Positions 35,049 through 43,416 of a stretch of DNA of 43,416 nucleotides are shown here, piece by piece. The DNA comes from Bacteroidota bacterium. Lineage in GTDB: Bacteria > Bacteroidota > Bacteroidia > Bacteroidales > FEN-979. The position numbers and the translations under genes were made by a program. The notes beneath the pieces are model-generated. The model saw nothing but the letters and a program-made list of their open reading frames with translations, was not told the DNA's origin and ran no database searches. Position 1 is the stretch's first letter, and every line of letters starts with the position of its first letter. The DNA is taken from positions 1 to 43,416 of the forward strand of contig JAPLDK010000036.1 in the NCBI GenBank assembly GCA_026391775.1, given 5' to 3'.

Positions 35049-38000
35049 TTGTTGGTTTCTCCAACAGAACCAAATGTTGTTTATGTTGGGGGAAATACAT
35101 TTGATAAAGTTGTAGATTGGATCGTTAATACAGTTAATCATACCCAATATAGTATCGATGGGTCCAATAATTATCATGCAGATACACGATGTGCAATACT
35201 TCTTCAAGGAACTCAACCACCTGCTATTAATGGTGCTAATGACATTCTATTTGCCGGTAATGACGGTGGAATTTCAAAAACACTGAATGGAACCAATAAT
35301 TGGATCAGTCTAAACGGAAGAGGATTAAACATTACTCAATTCTATGGCATTGGATATGCAAAAACTGATCCACAAAGTATTATCGGAGGCACTCAGGACA
35401 ATTCATGTATTCGATTAAGTTCTACCGGATGGAAACATTCTGGTGGAGGAGATTTAGGAAAAATAATTACAGATCCAACTAATTCCAAAAAATCTTACGC
35501 TTCATTTTGGGGCGGTGGATATCTAGGATTAGATACAACAAATAATTATGGAGCAACATGGAATTCCTATCACGTTGATCCAAATGACTCTTCGGCTTAT
35601 TGTATCAACGGGCCGGTATGTTTGAATCCTAAAAAATCTTCGGAGGTTTATTTTGCCACTCATAACCTGTTTAAATCATATGATAATGGAAAGCATTTTA
35701 CAGAAAAAGTTGTTCCTGGTAATGATGGCCAGGGAGCCCGAGCTATAGCTATTGCGACAAGTGATACTCAACGTATTTATATGGCTTATGATCAACCTCT
35801 TTGGTCGGGGTGGCTTCTGTCCAGGTTATTTAAATCCACCGATGGTGGAACGAGTTGGTTTGACATTACGCCAGGCTGCACGCATTTTTATGGGATTACG
35901 TCTATTGAAGTCAGTCCTACAAATGCCGACTCTGTTTGGATTGGCTTTGGAGGTTTCATGGGTCAGGGTTCATGGAATCGGAACCGCATAATGTTAACCA
36001 CTAATGCCGGGCAGGATTGGAAAGATTATTCGACGGGTCTTCCTAATATGCCGGTAAATTGTTTAAAGTATAAAAACGGCAGTCATGGGGGAGTATTTGC
36101 AGGTACTGACGTTGGTGTTTTTTATATTGATCGCACATTCAGTGATTCAACATGGGTACCTCTAAATTCAGCCTTGCCGATATCTGTGGTTAATGATGTT
36201 GAGTTTATTGATACATTAAATGCAGTTAGAGTTGCAACCTATGGTCGTGGAATCTGGGAAACCGATCTATTCCCATGTACCTATTATGGAAATGACCCAT
36301 TAGTAGTAAACTCAGATCTAAACTGGGTTATTGATACTGTAATGGACAGGGATATTGATATAAAAGCTCCTGCTGTTCTTCGAATAAGATGCAAAGTAAA
36401 ATTTCCAATAAATGCAAAAATAATGGTTGAACAAGGCGCTCAATTGATTGTTGATGGTGGGATTCTGACAAATTACTGTTCGGGGATGTGGAAAGGGATA
36501 GAAGTTTGGGGAGATTCAAGCCGCAACCAGCTTCCTATGTATCAGGGTAGTGCTTCCTTTATCAATGGAGCAATAATAGAGAATGCTCGTATAGCCATAA
36601 CAGCATGCCAGAAAGATGCAAATGGTGAGATCATTTGGAGTACTACAGGAGGATATATTGGCGCGAATAATTCAACTTTTAAAAACAATTATAAAGCCCT
36701 TGAGTTCCTGGAATATCACCATAACCAGAATTGTTCTTTTTCGAATGATGATTTCATATCTTCAGGCAATTTTGCTGATCATAATTCACACTTGTCGGAT
36801 TTCGTTAGTATTTTTAAATCCTATGGAATTCATTTCCGTGGATGTCGATTTCAAAATCTCAATGTAATCCAATCTGATACAACTTCTCAATATGGTAGGG
36901 GAATTTATAGTATTGATGGAAGTTATACTGTGGATAATTATTGTGTTTCCCAACAAACACCTTGTACCCAATGGATCCCATCGGAGTTTTATGGATTATC
37001 ATACGGCATAAAGGCACTTGGAACAATGCCCATTTATCCTGTATACATTTCAAATAGCACCTTTTATAAGTTTCATCGGGGCATTTATATAAGCGGGATC
37101 AACAATGTATCTGTTAATAGAAATAGCTTTGAATGTGATCCGGTTTTTGGTTACTCCAATAACTATTTTCCTCATGATACGCTTTATGGTTTATATCTTG
37201 ATAATTGTACCGGATATTCAATCCAGGAAAATATTATTTATAAAGTGCATAGCCAATTTAATAATCTTAGGTATATTGGAATGATTATTAATAATTCCGG
37301 ACCGGAACCAAATGAGATTTACAATAACAATATTTCTGGAGTTAAGTATTCAATAATTGCACAAACCCAAAATCGAGATAAAACCGGTTTAAATGGTTTG
37401 TGTTTAAAATGTAATGATTATTCCATTACAGCCAATGATGAAGTTATAACAAGTAAACCATTCCAACCATATCCTTATTTATTAGGTATTGCTGCTAATC
37501 AAGGAGATACCATCGACCCTGCCGGAAATACATTTGCAACTCATCAACAGGGCAATGGCACTTATGATATCTTAAACACGATTAGCAATGGAATAAATTA
37601 TTATTACCATGATCGAAATTCTACAACGAAAAAAGTGGAGCCGTTGGAAATTTCACTTAATGTATATAAACGTCCTACCACAATAAGATATTCAAAAGAT
37701 ACTTCCTGCCCATCAAAGCTTAATAATGGTGGAATAGGTAAAGACGTCTTAATGCAGGAGCTTTCTTCAGAGGAATCCCAACTTGATTCGTTAAAAATTG
37801 TTTTGAACAGCCTTATAGATGGGGGAAGCACCCCTTCATTAAATTCACAGGTTCAAACCAGTATACCCCCCGATGCCGTTCAATTGCATCAGGATTTGCT
37901 TTCTATATCTCCTTACCTTTCCGATACCGTGGTAAAATTATCAATTCTCAAGGAAAATGTTCTGCCAAACGAGATGATCAGGGATATTTTGGTAGCCAAC

Positions 38001-38894
38001 CCTGCGAGTGCAAAGTCAGAGGATGTCTTAGATAAATTAAATCAGCGAAGTAATCCAATGCCGGATTCGTTGATGGCTGAAATTATTGCCGGCAAAGACT
38101 CAATTTCATCAAAAGAAATTCTCCAGGCCCGTATTACGAGCCATAACTTAAAAAAAGCATACGCGTTAAACGAGTTAATACGATATTTCCGTAATGATAC
38201 CATAAGCCCTTCACCAACAGACAGCATCATTAAACTGCTTCAAGCTGATCCGGCATTGGAGTCAAAATATAAATTAGCTTTTGAATTTCTTGGAAAACAG
38301 GATACTTCCTCAGTCGGTTCTGTCCTACATTCCATAAACAATTCTTTCTCTCTGACCGGACATGATTCGATGGTTTATCAAAATTATCGTACCTATTTCA
38401 ATATTTTATTGTCTTTGAGATCTCAAAATAAATCCATCCTCCAATTAAATTCCAGTCAAACATCTCAATTAATGAATATTGTTTCAAATGGAAGTGAACC
38501 GGTTCAAACCTATGCCCGAAACGTTTTGATTGCAAATGGGGTTATGGACTATAACGAACCAATCATATTGCCCGATGAAACAAAATCGCAGGAATTGCCC
38601 AAATCCTTTAAAACCAGTAAAATGGTCCAGGACAAGTACATGAAACTATTTCCGAATCCTGCAAATCACTACTTTATCATAGAATATAATCTGCGCGGTA
38701 AATTTGGAGACAAACCACAGATTGAATTTTCATTATTCTCATCTGAGGGCAAACCCATCGTATCACGTAATTCAAATAAAAATCAGGATCAGATATTAAT
38801 CGAAACCCGCAATTTTGAAAATGGAACGTATATTTGTTCTATGATAATGAATGGCAAAATTCTTGATTCCGAAAAAATATTAATTGTTCAATAA
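35049..38894 (+). CDS. T9SS cargo surface protein, C-terminal part after the in-frame TGA
   Basis: Continuation of the same frame, about 1281 residues. Further BNR-type repeats complete the propellers: GGISKTLNGTNNW, LFKSTDGGTSW, IMLTTNAGQDW. A right-handed beta-helix-like region follows (from AKIMVEQGAQLIVDGG, with many N/S-rich turns such as YISNSTFYKFHRGIYI), then a helical linker of about 350 residues, and a type A T9SS C-terminal sorting domain beginning KLFPNPANHYFIIEY and ending SEKILIVQ. It has no start or signal of its own; TTG 35049 is merely the first possible initiator. The downstream part appears undamaged, so the stop is recent, tolerated or an error. 4 bases separate it from the next cargo gene. 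Confidence 0.8.
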   Translation: MLVSPTEPNVVYVGGNTFDKVVDWIVNTVNHTQYSIDGSNNYHADTRCAILLQGTQPPAINGANDILFAGNDGGISKTLNGTNNWISLNGRGLNITQFYGIGYAKTDPQSIIGGTQDNSCIRLSSTGWKHSGGGDLGKIITDPTNSKKSYASFWGGGYLGLDTTNNYGATWNSYHVDPNDSSAYCINGPVCLNPKKSSEVYFATHNLFKSYDNGKHFTEKVVPGNDGQGARAIAIATSDTQRIYMAYDQPLWSGWLLSRLFKSTDGGTSWFDITPGCTHFYGITSIEVSPTNADSVWIGFGGFMGQGSWNRNRIMLTTNAGQDWKDYSTGLPNMPVNCLKYKNGSHGGVFAGTDVGVFYIDRTFSDSTWVPLNSALPISVVNDVEFIDTLNAVRVATYGRGIWETDLFPCTYYGNDPLVVNSDLNWVIDTVMDRDIDIKAPAVLRIRCKVKFPINAKIMVEQGAQLIVDGGILTNYCSGMWKGIEVWGDSSRNQLPMYQGSASFINGAIIENARIAITACQKDANGEIIWSTTGGYIGANNSTFKNNYKALEFLEYHHNQNCSFSNDDFISSGNFADHNSHLSDFVSIFKSYGIHFRGCRFQNLNVIQSDTTSQYGRGIYSIDGSYTVDNYCVSQQTPCTQWIPSEFYGLSYGIKALGTMPIYPVYISNSTFYKFHRGIYISGINNVSVNRNSFECDPVFGYSNNYFPHDTLYGLYLDNCTGYSIQENIIYKVHSQFNNLRYIGMIINNSGPEPNEIYNNNISGVKYSIIAQTQNRDKTGLNGLCLKCNDYSITANDEVITSKPFQPYPYLLGIAANQGDTIDPAGNTFATHQQGNGTYDILNTISNGINYYYHDRNSTTKKVEPLEISLNVYKRPTTIRYSKDTSCPSKLNNGGIGKDVLMQELSSEESQLDSLKIVLNSLIDGGSTPSLNSQVQTSIPPDAVQLHQDLLSISPYLSDTVVKLSILKENVLPNEMIRDILVANPASAKSEDVLDKLNQRSNPMPDSLMAEIIAGKDSISSKEILQARITSHNLKKAYALNELIRYFRNDTISPSPTDSIIKLLQADPALESKYKLAFEFLGKQDTSSVGSVLHSINNSFSLTGHDSMVYQNYRTYFNILLSLRSQNKSILQLNSSQTSQLMNIVSNGSEPVQTYARNVLIANGVMDYNEPIILPDETKSQELPKSFKTSKMVQDKYMKLFPNPANHYFIIEYNLRGKFGDKPQIEFSLFSSEGKPIVSRNSNKNQDQILIETRNFENGTYICSMIMNGKILDSEKILIVQ

Positions 38895-38898
38895 TTGT

Positions 38899-40479
38899 AT
38901 GAAAAAGATTTTAGGATTTATTGTTTTGCTATCTTTTATAATTTCTCCGGGACATTCCCAGACCTGGCCAAAGACTTATACAGGGATGAATGCATGGGCT
39001 GATTGGGTAATACAAACTTATGATAAAGGATATGTAATTCTTGGTACAAAAACAAATTACAAAATCGGGTGGATCATTAAGACGGATATTAACGGGAACA
39101 TTCTTTGGGATAAAAAACTCGGAAGTGGTCAGTATACAATTTACCCGGGGAATATTGAGCAAACTCAGGATAATGGGTTTATCATTGGCGGAACTACAAT
39201 GCAAATAGGGAACCAGGAAGATGCATTTATTCTGAAGTTAAATTCATGCGCAGAACTGGAATGGTGTAAGATCATTTATACTCCGACTATTCATGATGAC
39301 CTTGGATGGTGTGCAAAACCAACATTGGATGGAGGTTATGTTTTACTTGGTTTTGGAAATGATCCAACCCCATTGAACCGTATAAATTTATTTCGGTTCA
39401 ATGGGGTTGGTCAGTTATTATGGCGTTATTATTATCCACCGGATAGCCTACTCTTTAATGAAGATGCAACTGATGTTTATGTTGATTCAGATGGATTTTT
39501 ATTAACCGGTGAAGGGTACTATCCGGGACCAGGTATCCCTCCCGGATATGGTGCTAAAAGACCCTATTATATTAAAACTGATACTGCAGGGATAACATTA
39601 TGGAAAACGATCTATGGAAAAGGGACATATTATTGGGGTGATGCTGCTAAAACAATCAAAGGGGCAAACAACAACTACTATAGTGCAGCAAGACACAGCG
39701 ATTCGACAGGGAACGATTATCCTGCCTTAATCAAGTTGTTTCATGATGGTGATACTTCTTATAACGCTAATTTGACCCAGAATACTTATCTGGGAATTGC
39801 TACTACCATAAACATGAAGGATGATACCACCTTGATTCTTGGCGTTGCCTGGTCTCCCGATAATAATGCAGGGCCGGTAGGATTAGTTAAAACAGACACA
39901 TTAGGAAATGTTCTGAAAGGTATCACATTCCTGAATAATGATGTCACAATTGCTGGAACTGCAAAGTCATTCGATAATAAATACTTCAGCGTGTCAACCC
40001 TTTTTGCACCTTCTGGTCATATCTATGCCTGGAAAGTGAATTCAAATCTTGAATATGACAGTCTTTACACTCATCCATTTGTTTATGACAGCCTCTGCCC
40101 TCATCCGATAGTTTCTGATACAATATTCCCGAATTGTGACCTGATTGTAGATGTTCAGGAGCCTATTGATAATCCGGAGACGACACACATGAAGGTATTT
40201 CCTAACCCGGCCTCGACTCATTTAAGTGTAGAATTTCCGAAATACCTTAAGCTGAACAGCGGCCTTTCAAATTTCCAATCAACAACCATCTATCACCAAT
40301 GGAATTACACTACCCTTGAAGTTTACAACCTTTCAGGCGAAAGGATGTTTCAGAAAGAAATCCCCAAAGGCCAAGCCCAGCTTGAAATGGATGTTTCCTC
40401 CTGGTCCAAAGGAATGTACTTTTTCAGGCTGATTTATAATAAGCAGATGGTTGCAGGGGAGAAGGTGATTGTTGAATAG
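38899..40479 (+). CDS. T9SS-sorted secreted beta-propeller-like protein
   Basis: 526-residue secreted protein of unknown function. ATG 38899 opens a signal peptide (MKKILGFIVLLSFIISPGHSQ). The central 400 residues contain repeats of about 45-60 residues with the pattern (D)GGYVLLG...IKTD..GNILWDKKLG, seen at residues near 45, 95, 145 and 190, as in propeller-like Bacteroidota surface proteins. A type A T9SS sorting domain closes it: MKVFPNPASTHLSVEF, LEVYNLSGERM, WSKGMYFFRL and VAGEKVIVE. It follows the larger cargo gene by 4 bases, so both are co-expressed, and both would need a SprA-type translocon. Confidence 0.88.
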   Translation: MKKILGFIVLLSFIISPGHSQTWPKTYTGMNAWADWVIQTYDKGYVILGTKTNYKIGWIIKTDINGNILWDKKLGSGQYTIYPGNIEQTQDNGFIIGGTTMQIGNQEDAFILKLNSCAELEWCKIIYTPTIHDDLGWCAKPTLDGGYVLLGFGNDPTPLNRINLFRFNGVGQLLWRYYYPPDSLLFNEDATDVYVDSDGFLLTGEGYYPGPGIPPGYGAKRPYYIKTDTAGITLWKTIYGKGTYYWGDAAKTIKGANNNYYSAARHSDSTGNDYPALIKLFHDGDTSYNANLTQNTYLGIATTINMKDDTTLILGVAWSPDNNAGPVGLVKTDTLGNVLKGITFLNNDVTIAGTAKSFDNKYFSVSTLFAPSGHIYAWKVNSNLEYDSLYTHPFVYDSLCPHPIVSDTIFPNCDLIVDVQEPIDNPETTHMKVFPNPASTHLSVEFPKYLKLNSGLSNFQSTTIYHQWNYTTLEVYNLSGERMFQKEIPKGQAQLEMDVSSWSKGMYFFRLIYNKQMVAGEKVIVE

Positions 40480-40518
40480 AGTAAAAATCCATTTACTTTC
40501 TGTTAATAACAAATTGAG

Positions 40519-40548
40519 GAATAATATTCAATAGTTAAAATATTATTC
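40519..40548. promoter_or_regulatory. Inverted repeat, candidate operator for hipB
   Basis: GAATAATATT (40519-40528), ten bases, AATATTATTC (40539-40548): a perfect 10-bp inverted repeat 32 bases upstream of the hipB ATG. TATATTTA at 40551-40558, a near match to the -7 box, follows directly, so a dimeric repressor here would block the promoter. Autoregulation by HipB-like proteins is well known; this site is inferred. The A/T-rich stem could also be a weak terminator for the cargo genes. Confidence 0.5.
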
Positions 40549-40580
40549 GTTATATTTATATTTTACATTTAAGAGATAAT

Positions 40581-40922
40581 ATGTTATCTGATAAAATATA
40601 TTTTCTTGATGCCTTCAATCCCAGGGGCCTGGCAGGAATATTAGCCGGAAGGGTAAGGAAACGAAGACTAGCAAACAATCTGAGTCAGGAGACATTGGCC
40701 AGGAAATCGGGTGTATCCCTTGGGACGTTGAAAAGGTTTGAGAATCAGCATGAAATCTCATTGAAACACTTGTTGATACTTGCAGTTGCCCTTCAGGCCA
40801 CGGAAGAGTTCGGTAGTCTTTTCCCGGAGCTCCCGTATCAACGCCTTGATGATATGATAAAGGAACAAAGTAATAAAAAAGCGGCAACGTGGCAGAAGAA
40901 AGGTTTGACAATACCACTGTAG
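40581..40922 (+). CDS. HipB-like XRE-family helix-turn-helix regulator
   Basis: DNA-binding antitoxin-type regulator of 113 residues. The HTH spans about 25-75: RVRKRRLANNLSQETLARKSGVSLGTLKRFEN gives helices 1-3 with the typical SQE...SGVS turn, then LKHLLILAVALQA. The N-terminal extension and the tail ending in TWQKKGLTIPL are typical of HipB partners of short HipA proteins. In intact pairs it neutralises the HipA kinase and represses the operon. Here hipA is broken, so the regulator is an orphan. It overlaps the hipA remnant by 34 bases, and a perfect inverted repeat lies just upstream. Confidence 0.88.
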   Translation: MLSDKIYFLDAFNPRGLAGILAGRVRKRRLANNLSQETLARKSGVSLGTLKRFENQHEISLKHLLILAVALQATEEFGSLFPELPYQRLDDMIKEQSNKKAATWQKKGLTIPL

Positions 40923-41479
40923 TTAAGGTATCAATCCACGGCAAACCCATAGGCCGGATGGCCATGGCATCTGACCGGCGATGCATGTTTGAGTACGACG
41001 AAACCTGGCTTGATGGAGGATTCTCAATATCCCCGTTTTACCTTTCGCTGAAACCAGGGTTGTTTACTGCAAAATATGATCCTTTTAACGGACTTTTCGG
41101 AGTATTCGACGACAGTCTTCCTGACGGCTGGGGGAGCCAGGCCAAAAGTCTTGATACGATTGGAAGGAAAAATCTGGCTTGTTAAATTTCCTTCCTCTTC
41201 TGATCCCCAACATATTGGCCAACAGGAATTTCTTTATTCGCAAATTGCAAAAAGGTGCGGTATACTGATGGTCGATGGCTGCTAAGCCCGGCCTATGACC
41301 TTGTAAAAAGCATGGGGTTTAATGGCTTTCACAGCACAACTGTTGCGGGATCAGGCAGTCCGGGAAGAGGGAATATATTCAAAGTGGCAGAATTAACAGG
41401 TTTCCCTTCAAAAAAAGCATCGGTTATATTCGATGAGGTGTATGAAGGTTGCAAAGAAATCCGGATGAAAGGGTTTTAG
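40889..41479 (+). pseudogene. hipA kinase remnant with two internal deletions
   Basis: HipA is a serine/threonine kinase toxin of about 400 residues. Three pieces remain. Piece one (GTG 40889) has the N-terminal subdomain up to DDSLPDGWG near 41134. Piece two, in another frame, resumes at GGARPKVLIRLEGKIWLVKFPSS and runs to IAKRCGI near 41250. Piece three, back in the first frame, has YTDGRWLLSPAYDLVKS and the C-terminus to MKGF at 41479. In intact HipA about 70 residues lie between DGWG and GGARPK, and the catalytic and metal-binding core lies between AKxxGI and LSPAYDL; both are gone. The gene cannot make an active kinase. Confidence 0.88.
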
Positions 41480-41624
41480 TGTGATGGATCATCGGTATTA
41501 AGCCGGGAGAATCCGTTAGGGGTTCCACTCCATGGGAAAGGGAATTATAGCGAAACGACTTTATTTTTAAACTTCTATGATAATCTGCCGGTTTTCGTTG
41601 TAATTTGGGTTAAAATTTATCATA

Positions 41625-41873
41625 ATGGAAGATTTTGAAAAAATCCTGGTCCTTGACAATGAGTTCGAGGCTGAACGTATGGAGGAAGTGCTTATGGATA
41701 AGCAGATTCCCTATGGGATCATTATACGTGAAGACTCCGCCCTTGGCGGCATTGTTAATCTTGAAGAAGGATGGGGCTACCTGGAAGCACCGGCCCGGTT
41801 CAGGGATGAGATCATGGCTATCTATAAGGAAAACCAGGAGTCAACAACAGATCCGGAAGAAGGGGAGGTCTGA
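41625..41873 (+). CDS. Small DUF2007-like protein
   Basis: 82-residue acidic protein. The opening MEDFEKILVLDNEFEAERMEEVLMDKQIPYGI resembles the strand-helix-strand of DUF2007 putative signal-transducing proteins, where NEFEAE...L...GIP is the recurring pattern; the match is partial. No signal peptide or membrane segment. Its TGA overlaps the ATG of the next gene (TGATG), so the two are translated together and probably work together. Function unknown. Confidence 0.7.
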   Translation: MEDFEKILVLDNEFEAERMEEVLMDKQIPYGIIIREDSALGGIVNLEEGWGYLEAPARFRDEIMAIYKENQESTTDPEEGEV

Positions 41874-43416
41874 TGGGTTGGAGAAAGTTTCGAGAAAATT
41901 TTCCGTGGTTTCAGGGAAAAGACGGATTTCCCCTGCCCGCTTATTCGGAATTCATGCCTCCTATGCATATTGGCTTCAGGCCATATGACGGGCAGGTTTA
42001 TTCATGGCATTTCAAGGAGGACGATCCATTCGGGTTTTATATAGGGGAAGCTGAAGAGCTTCTGCACCTTCACCCTGGCCTGCAAAATATAGGGCAGCAA
42101 TGCATGGAGCATATGATTCAGTTCGGGAATGGAAAGCTTCCGCCAGGTATCGCAGGAAGGAAGAACCGCAACCTGAAGGATAATCCTTTCTGGCCTGATG
42201 AACTCGCCGGAAAAGCCGGCAGCCTGGATTACGAACGCTATGTATTGCTTGCTCCCCTGGCTTTGTCCAAGACCAAGGATGATAAAGGCCGGTCAAGATG
42301 GACTTTTTTCGGAAGCAGCGAGCAGGGTCCTGAAAAAGCATTCTGGAAATCGTTTTTCAAAGGCGAAAATGAGGAATATCCCGAATCCTTATTCCTGACG
42401 TTCATGGGGAAGATCTTCCACCATGCCTTCGACCGGAAGACATATACTCCCGAAGCCATGCTGGAGGCGGGTTTCCGTATCCTGCCTTCAAACGGGACTT
42501 TGCCTGTAAAGCATTGGAATGGTATAAGCCTACCTTCATGGGCATCAAAATACCTGATTGCTGATGGCGGTGATTTTACCGATACGGTTTACCTGCTTAC
42601 ATTCCGGCCTTTTGGGAGCCTGCCGGAGGTCGTCAAACAGAAATATTTTAAAGGAGATCTTGCATTGATCCCCTTCCCCGGCAGCCTTACACCCTGGGGG
42701 AATAAAGATTATATCAATTTGTCGGACCAACTCTATAACGCCATTCAATTTCCAATGTTGAGGTTGGTGGCCCGAAATGAAGAGCATTTCGGGATCAGGG
42801 TACCTCAGTCGGGATGGTTCCACGAGGCTTCGCCGGGGAATAAAAAGCCCGATATCCTGGAGGAACTCCTGCTGAACACCTATGTAAGAACAAGTCGCTG
42901 GGACAAGGCACATAGAACTGCTGATCCCCTGCTGGACGGCAAACAGATAGACCCGGTTGCCCAGACCTTGTTCAACACTACACTCCCGGCACTGGACCTG
43001 TATAACAAACCTATGGCCCGGAATGTGCAGTTACTGAATGAACATATACAGCTTCTTCTTGACGGACCAAGTGCAGGGAAAAAAGAAATTGAACATGCAG
43101 CTTCGGTCGTGCTGGCCGGCGGCCTTTTCCGTTACCGCTTTTACTTCCCGCCCATGCAGGCAGGAAAACATGAGATCTTCTGGCACAGGCCCATCGTGGC
43201 CTGCGTCGATGCGGCTACGGCAAAACCCATAGTGTTCCCTGACCTGCTTCATGGATACTTCACCGCATATGATACGGCAAAACCTGATCCGGCGAAGCCG
43301 ATAGAATTATGGCCAAGAATGATGGAAAGGCAGCCCCACATCTCTATTTTGAAACATTTTGTTTCGGAACATGACCGTTACAAACACCTCACCGCTTTCA
43401 ACCTGATGACCCTGCT
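41873..43416 (+). CDS. Unrecognised large protein, 3' end beyond window
   Basis: An open frame of 514 codons starts at ATG 41873, overlapping the stop of the small upstream gene by one base, and runs off the right edge without a stop. I do not recognise the family. The start MGWRKFRENFPWFQGKDGF has no signal peptide, and no transmembrane helix is evident. The sequence is rich in aromatic residues and prolines (FWPDELAG, RWTFFGSSEQGPEKAFW, LIPFPGSLTPWGNKDY, YRFYFPPMQAGKHEIFWHRP), giving the look of a large soluble, mainly beta protein. No Walker, protease or nuclease motif was found. Codon usage is like the housekeeping genes of the window, unlike the A/T-rich cargo genes. Confidence 0.75.
   Translation, partial: MGWRKFRENFPWFQGKDGFPLPAYSEFMPPMHIGFRPYDGQVYSWHFKEDDPFGFYIGEAEELLHLHPGLQNIGQQCMEHMIQFGNGKLPPGIAGRKNRNLKDNPFWPDELAGKAGSLDYERYVLLAPLALSKTKDDKGRSRWTFFGSSEQGPEKAFWKSFFKGENEEYPESLFLTFMGKIFHHAFDRKTYTPEAMLEAGFRILPSNGTLPVKHWNGISLPSWASKYLIADGGDFTDTVYLLTFRPFGSLPEVVKQKYFKGDLALIPFPGSLTPWGNKDYINLSDQLYNAIQFPMLRLVARNEEHFGIRVPQSGWFHEASPGNKKPDILEELLLNTYVRTSRWDKAHRTADPLLDGKQIDPVAQTLFNTTLPALDLYNKPMARNVQLLNEHIQLLLDGPSAGKKEIEHAASVVLAGGLFRYRFYFPPMQAGKHEIFWHRPIVACVDAATAKPIVFPDLLHGYFTAYDTAKPDPAKPIELWPRMMERQPHISILKHFVSEHDRYKHLTAFNLMTL

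Noticed and set aside
35031-35060. Selenocysteine or reassigned TGA in the cargo protein
   Set aside because: No selenocysteine hairpin was apparent after the TGA, and TGA is a normal stop elsewhere (recX, the DUF2007-like gene) with RF2 present.
33482-40580. Prophage, transposon or integron origin of the A/T-rich island
   Set aside because: No integrase, transposase, terminal repeats or tRNA junction was seen at either edge.

Overview
The window looks like a chromosomal segment of a member of the Bacteroidota, probably a non-model Bacteroidales-type lineage. The evidence is a full-length SprA/Sov-type type IX secretion (T9SS) outer-membrane translocon, two secreted proteins ending in T9SS sorting domains, the ruvA-sprA-gcvH-vanZ gene order typical of the phylum, TlpA-like lipoproteins, and several promoters matching the phylum's -7 consensus TAnnTTTG. 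No rRNA, tRNA, CRISPR array, insertion sequence or prophage gene was seen.

Layout. 1-1692 (+): 3' part of uvrC, cut by the window edge. 1783-13152 (-): two thioredoxin-fold TlpA-like proteins, then ruvA, sprA, gcvH and vanZ; a strong hairpin follows the first TlpA gene. 13321-17157 (+): secreted GH38 alpha-mannosidase-like enzyme, overlapping tail-to-tail with a sirtuin (-), which is followed upstream by a C-GCAxxG-C-C protein (-). 18603-22147 (+): recX, prfB with the classic programmed +1 frameshift, an ArsC-like reductase and fumC. 22166-27397 (-): a compact four-gene run, NRAMP transporter, membrane-anchored PHP phosphoesterase, GT39 glycosyltransferase and patatin-like lipoprotein. 27437-31629 (+): GT4 glycosyltransferase, acyl-CoA synthetase (with a 7-nt tandem repeat inside its coding sequence) and a 5'-nucleotidase-like phosphoesterase. 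31786-33481: a small membrane protein (+) and a secreted alkaline phosphatase (-).

33482-40580 is visibly richer in A and T than the rest and holds two T9SS cargo genes. The first, a large beta-propeller/beta-helix protein, is split by one in-frame TGA with both halves otherwise intact. It is followed by an intact HipB-like regulator behind a perfect inverted repeat and a hipA remnant that has lost two internal segments. The window ends with a small DUF2007-like protein and an unrecognised large gene that runs off the right edge.

How the parts fit: SprA would export the two CTD-bearing surface proteins. The mannosidase, alkaline phosphatase and 5'-nucleotidase fit polymer and phosphate scavenging in the periplasm or at the cell surface. 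The operon of GT39, PHP enzyme and patatin lipoprotein suggests an uncharacterised envelope lipid or glycan modification. The best candidates for follow-up are the in-frame TGA, the heptanucleotide repeats (one in frame inside an enzyme gene), the orphaned hipB with decayed hipA, and the PHP-GT39-patatin operon.
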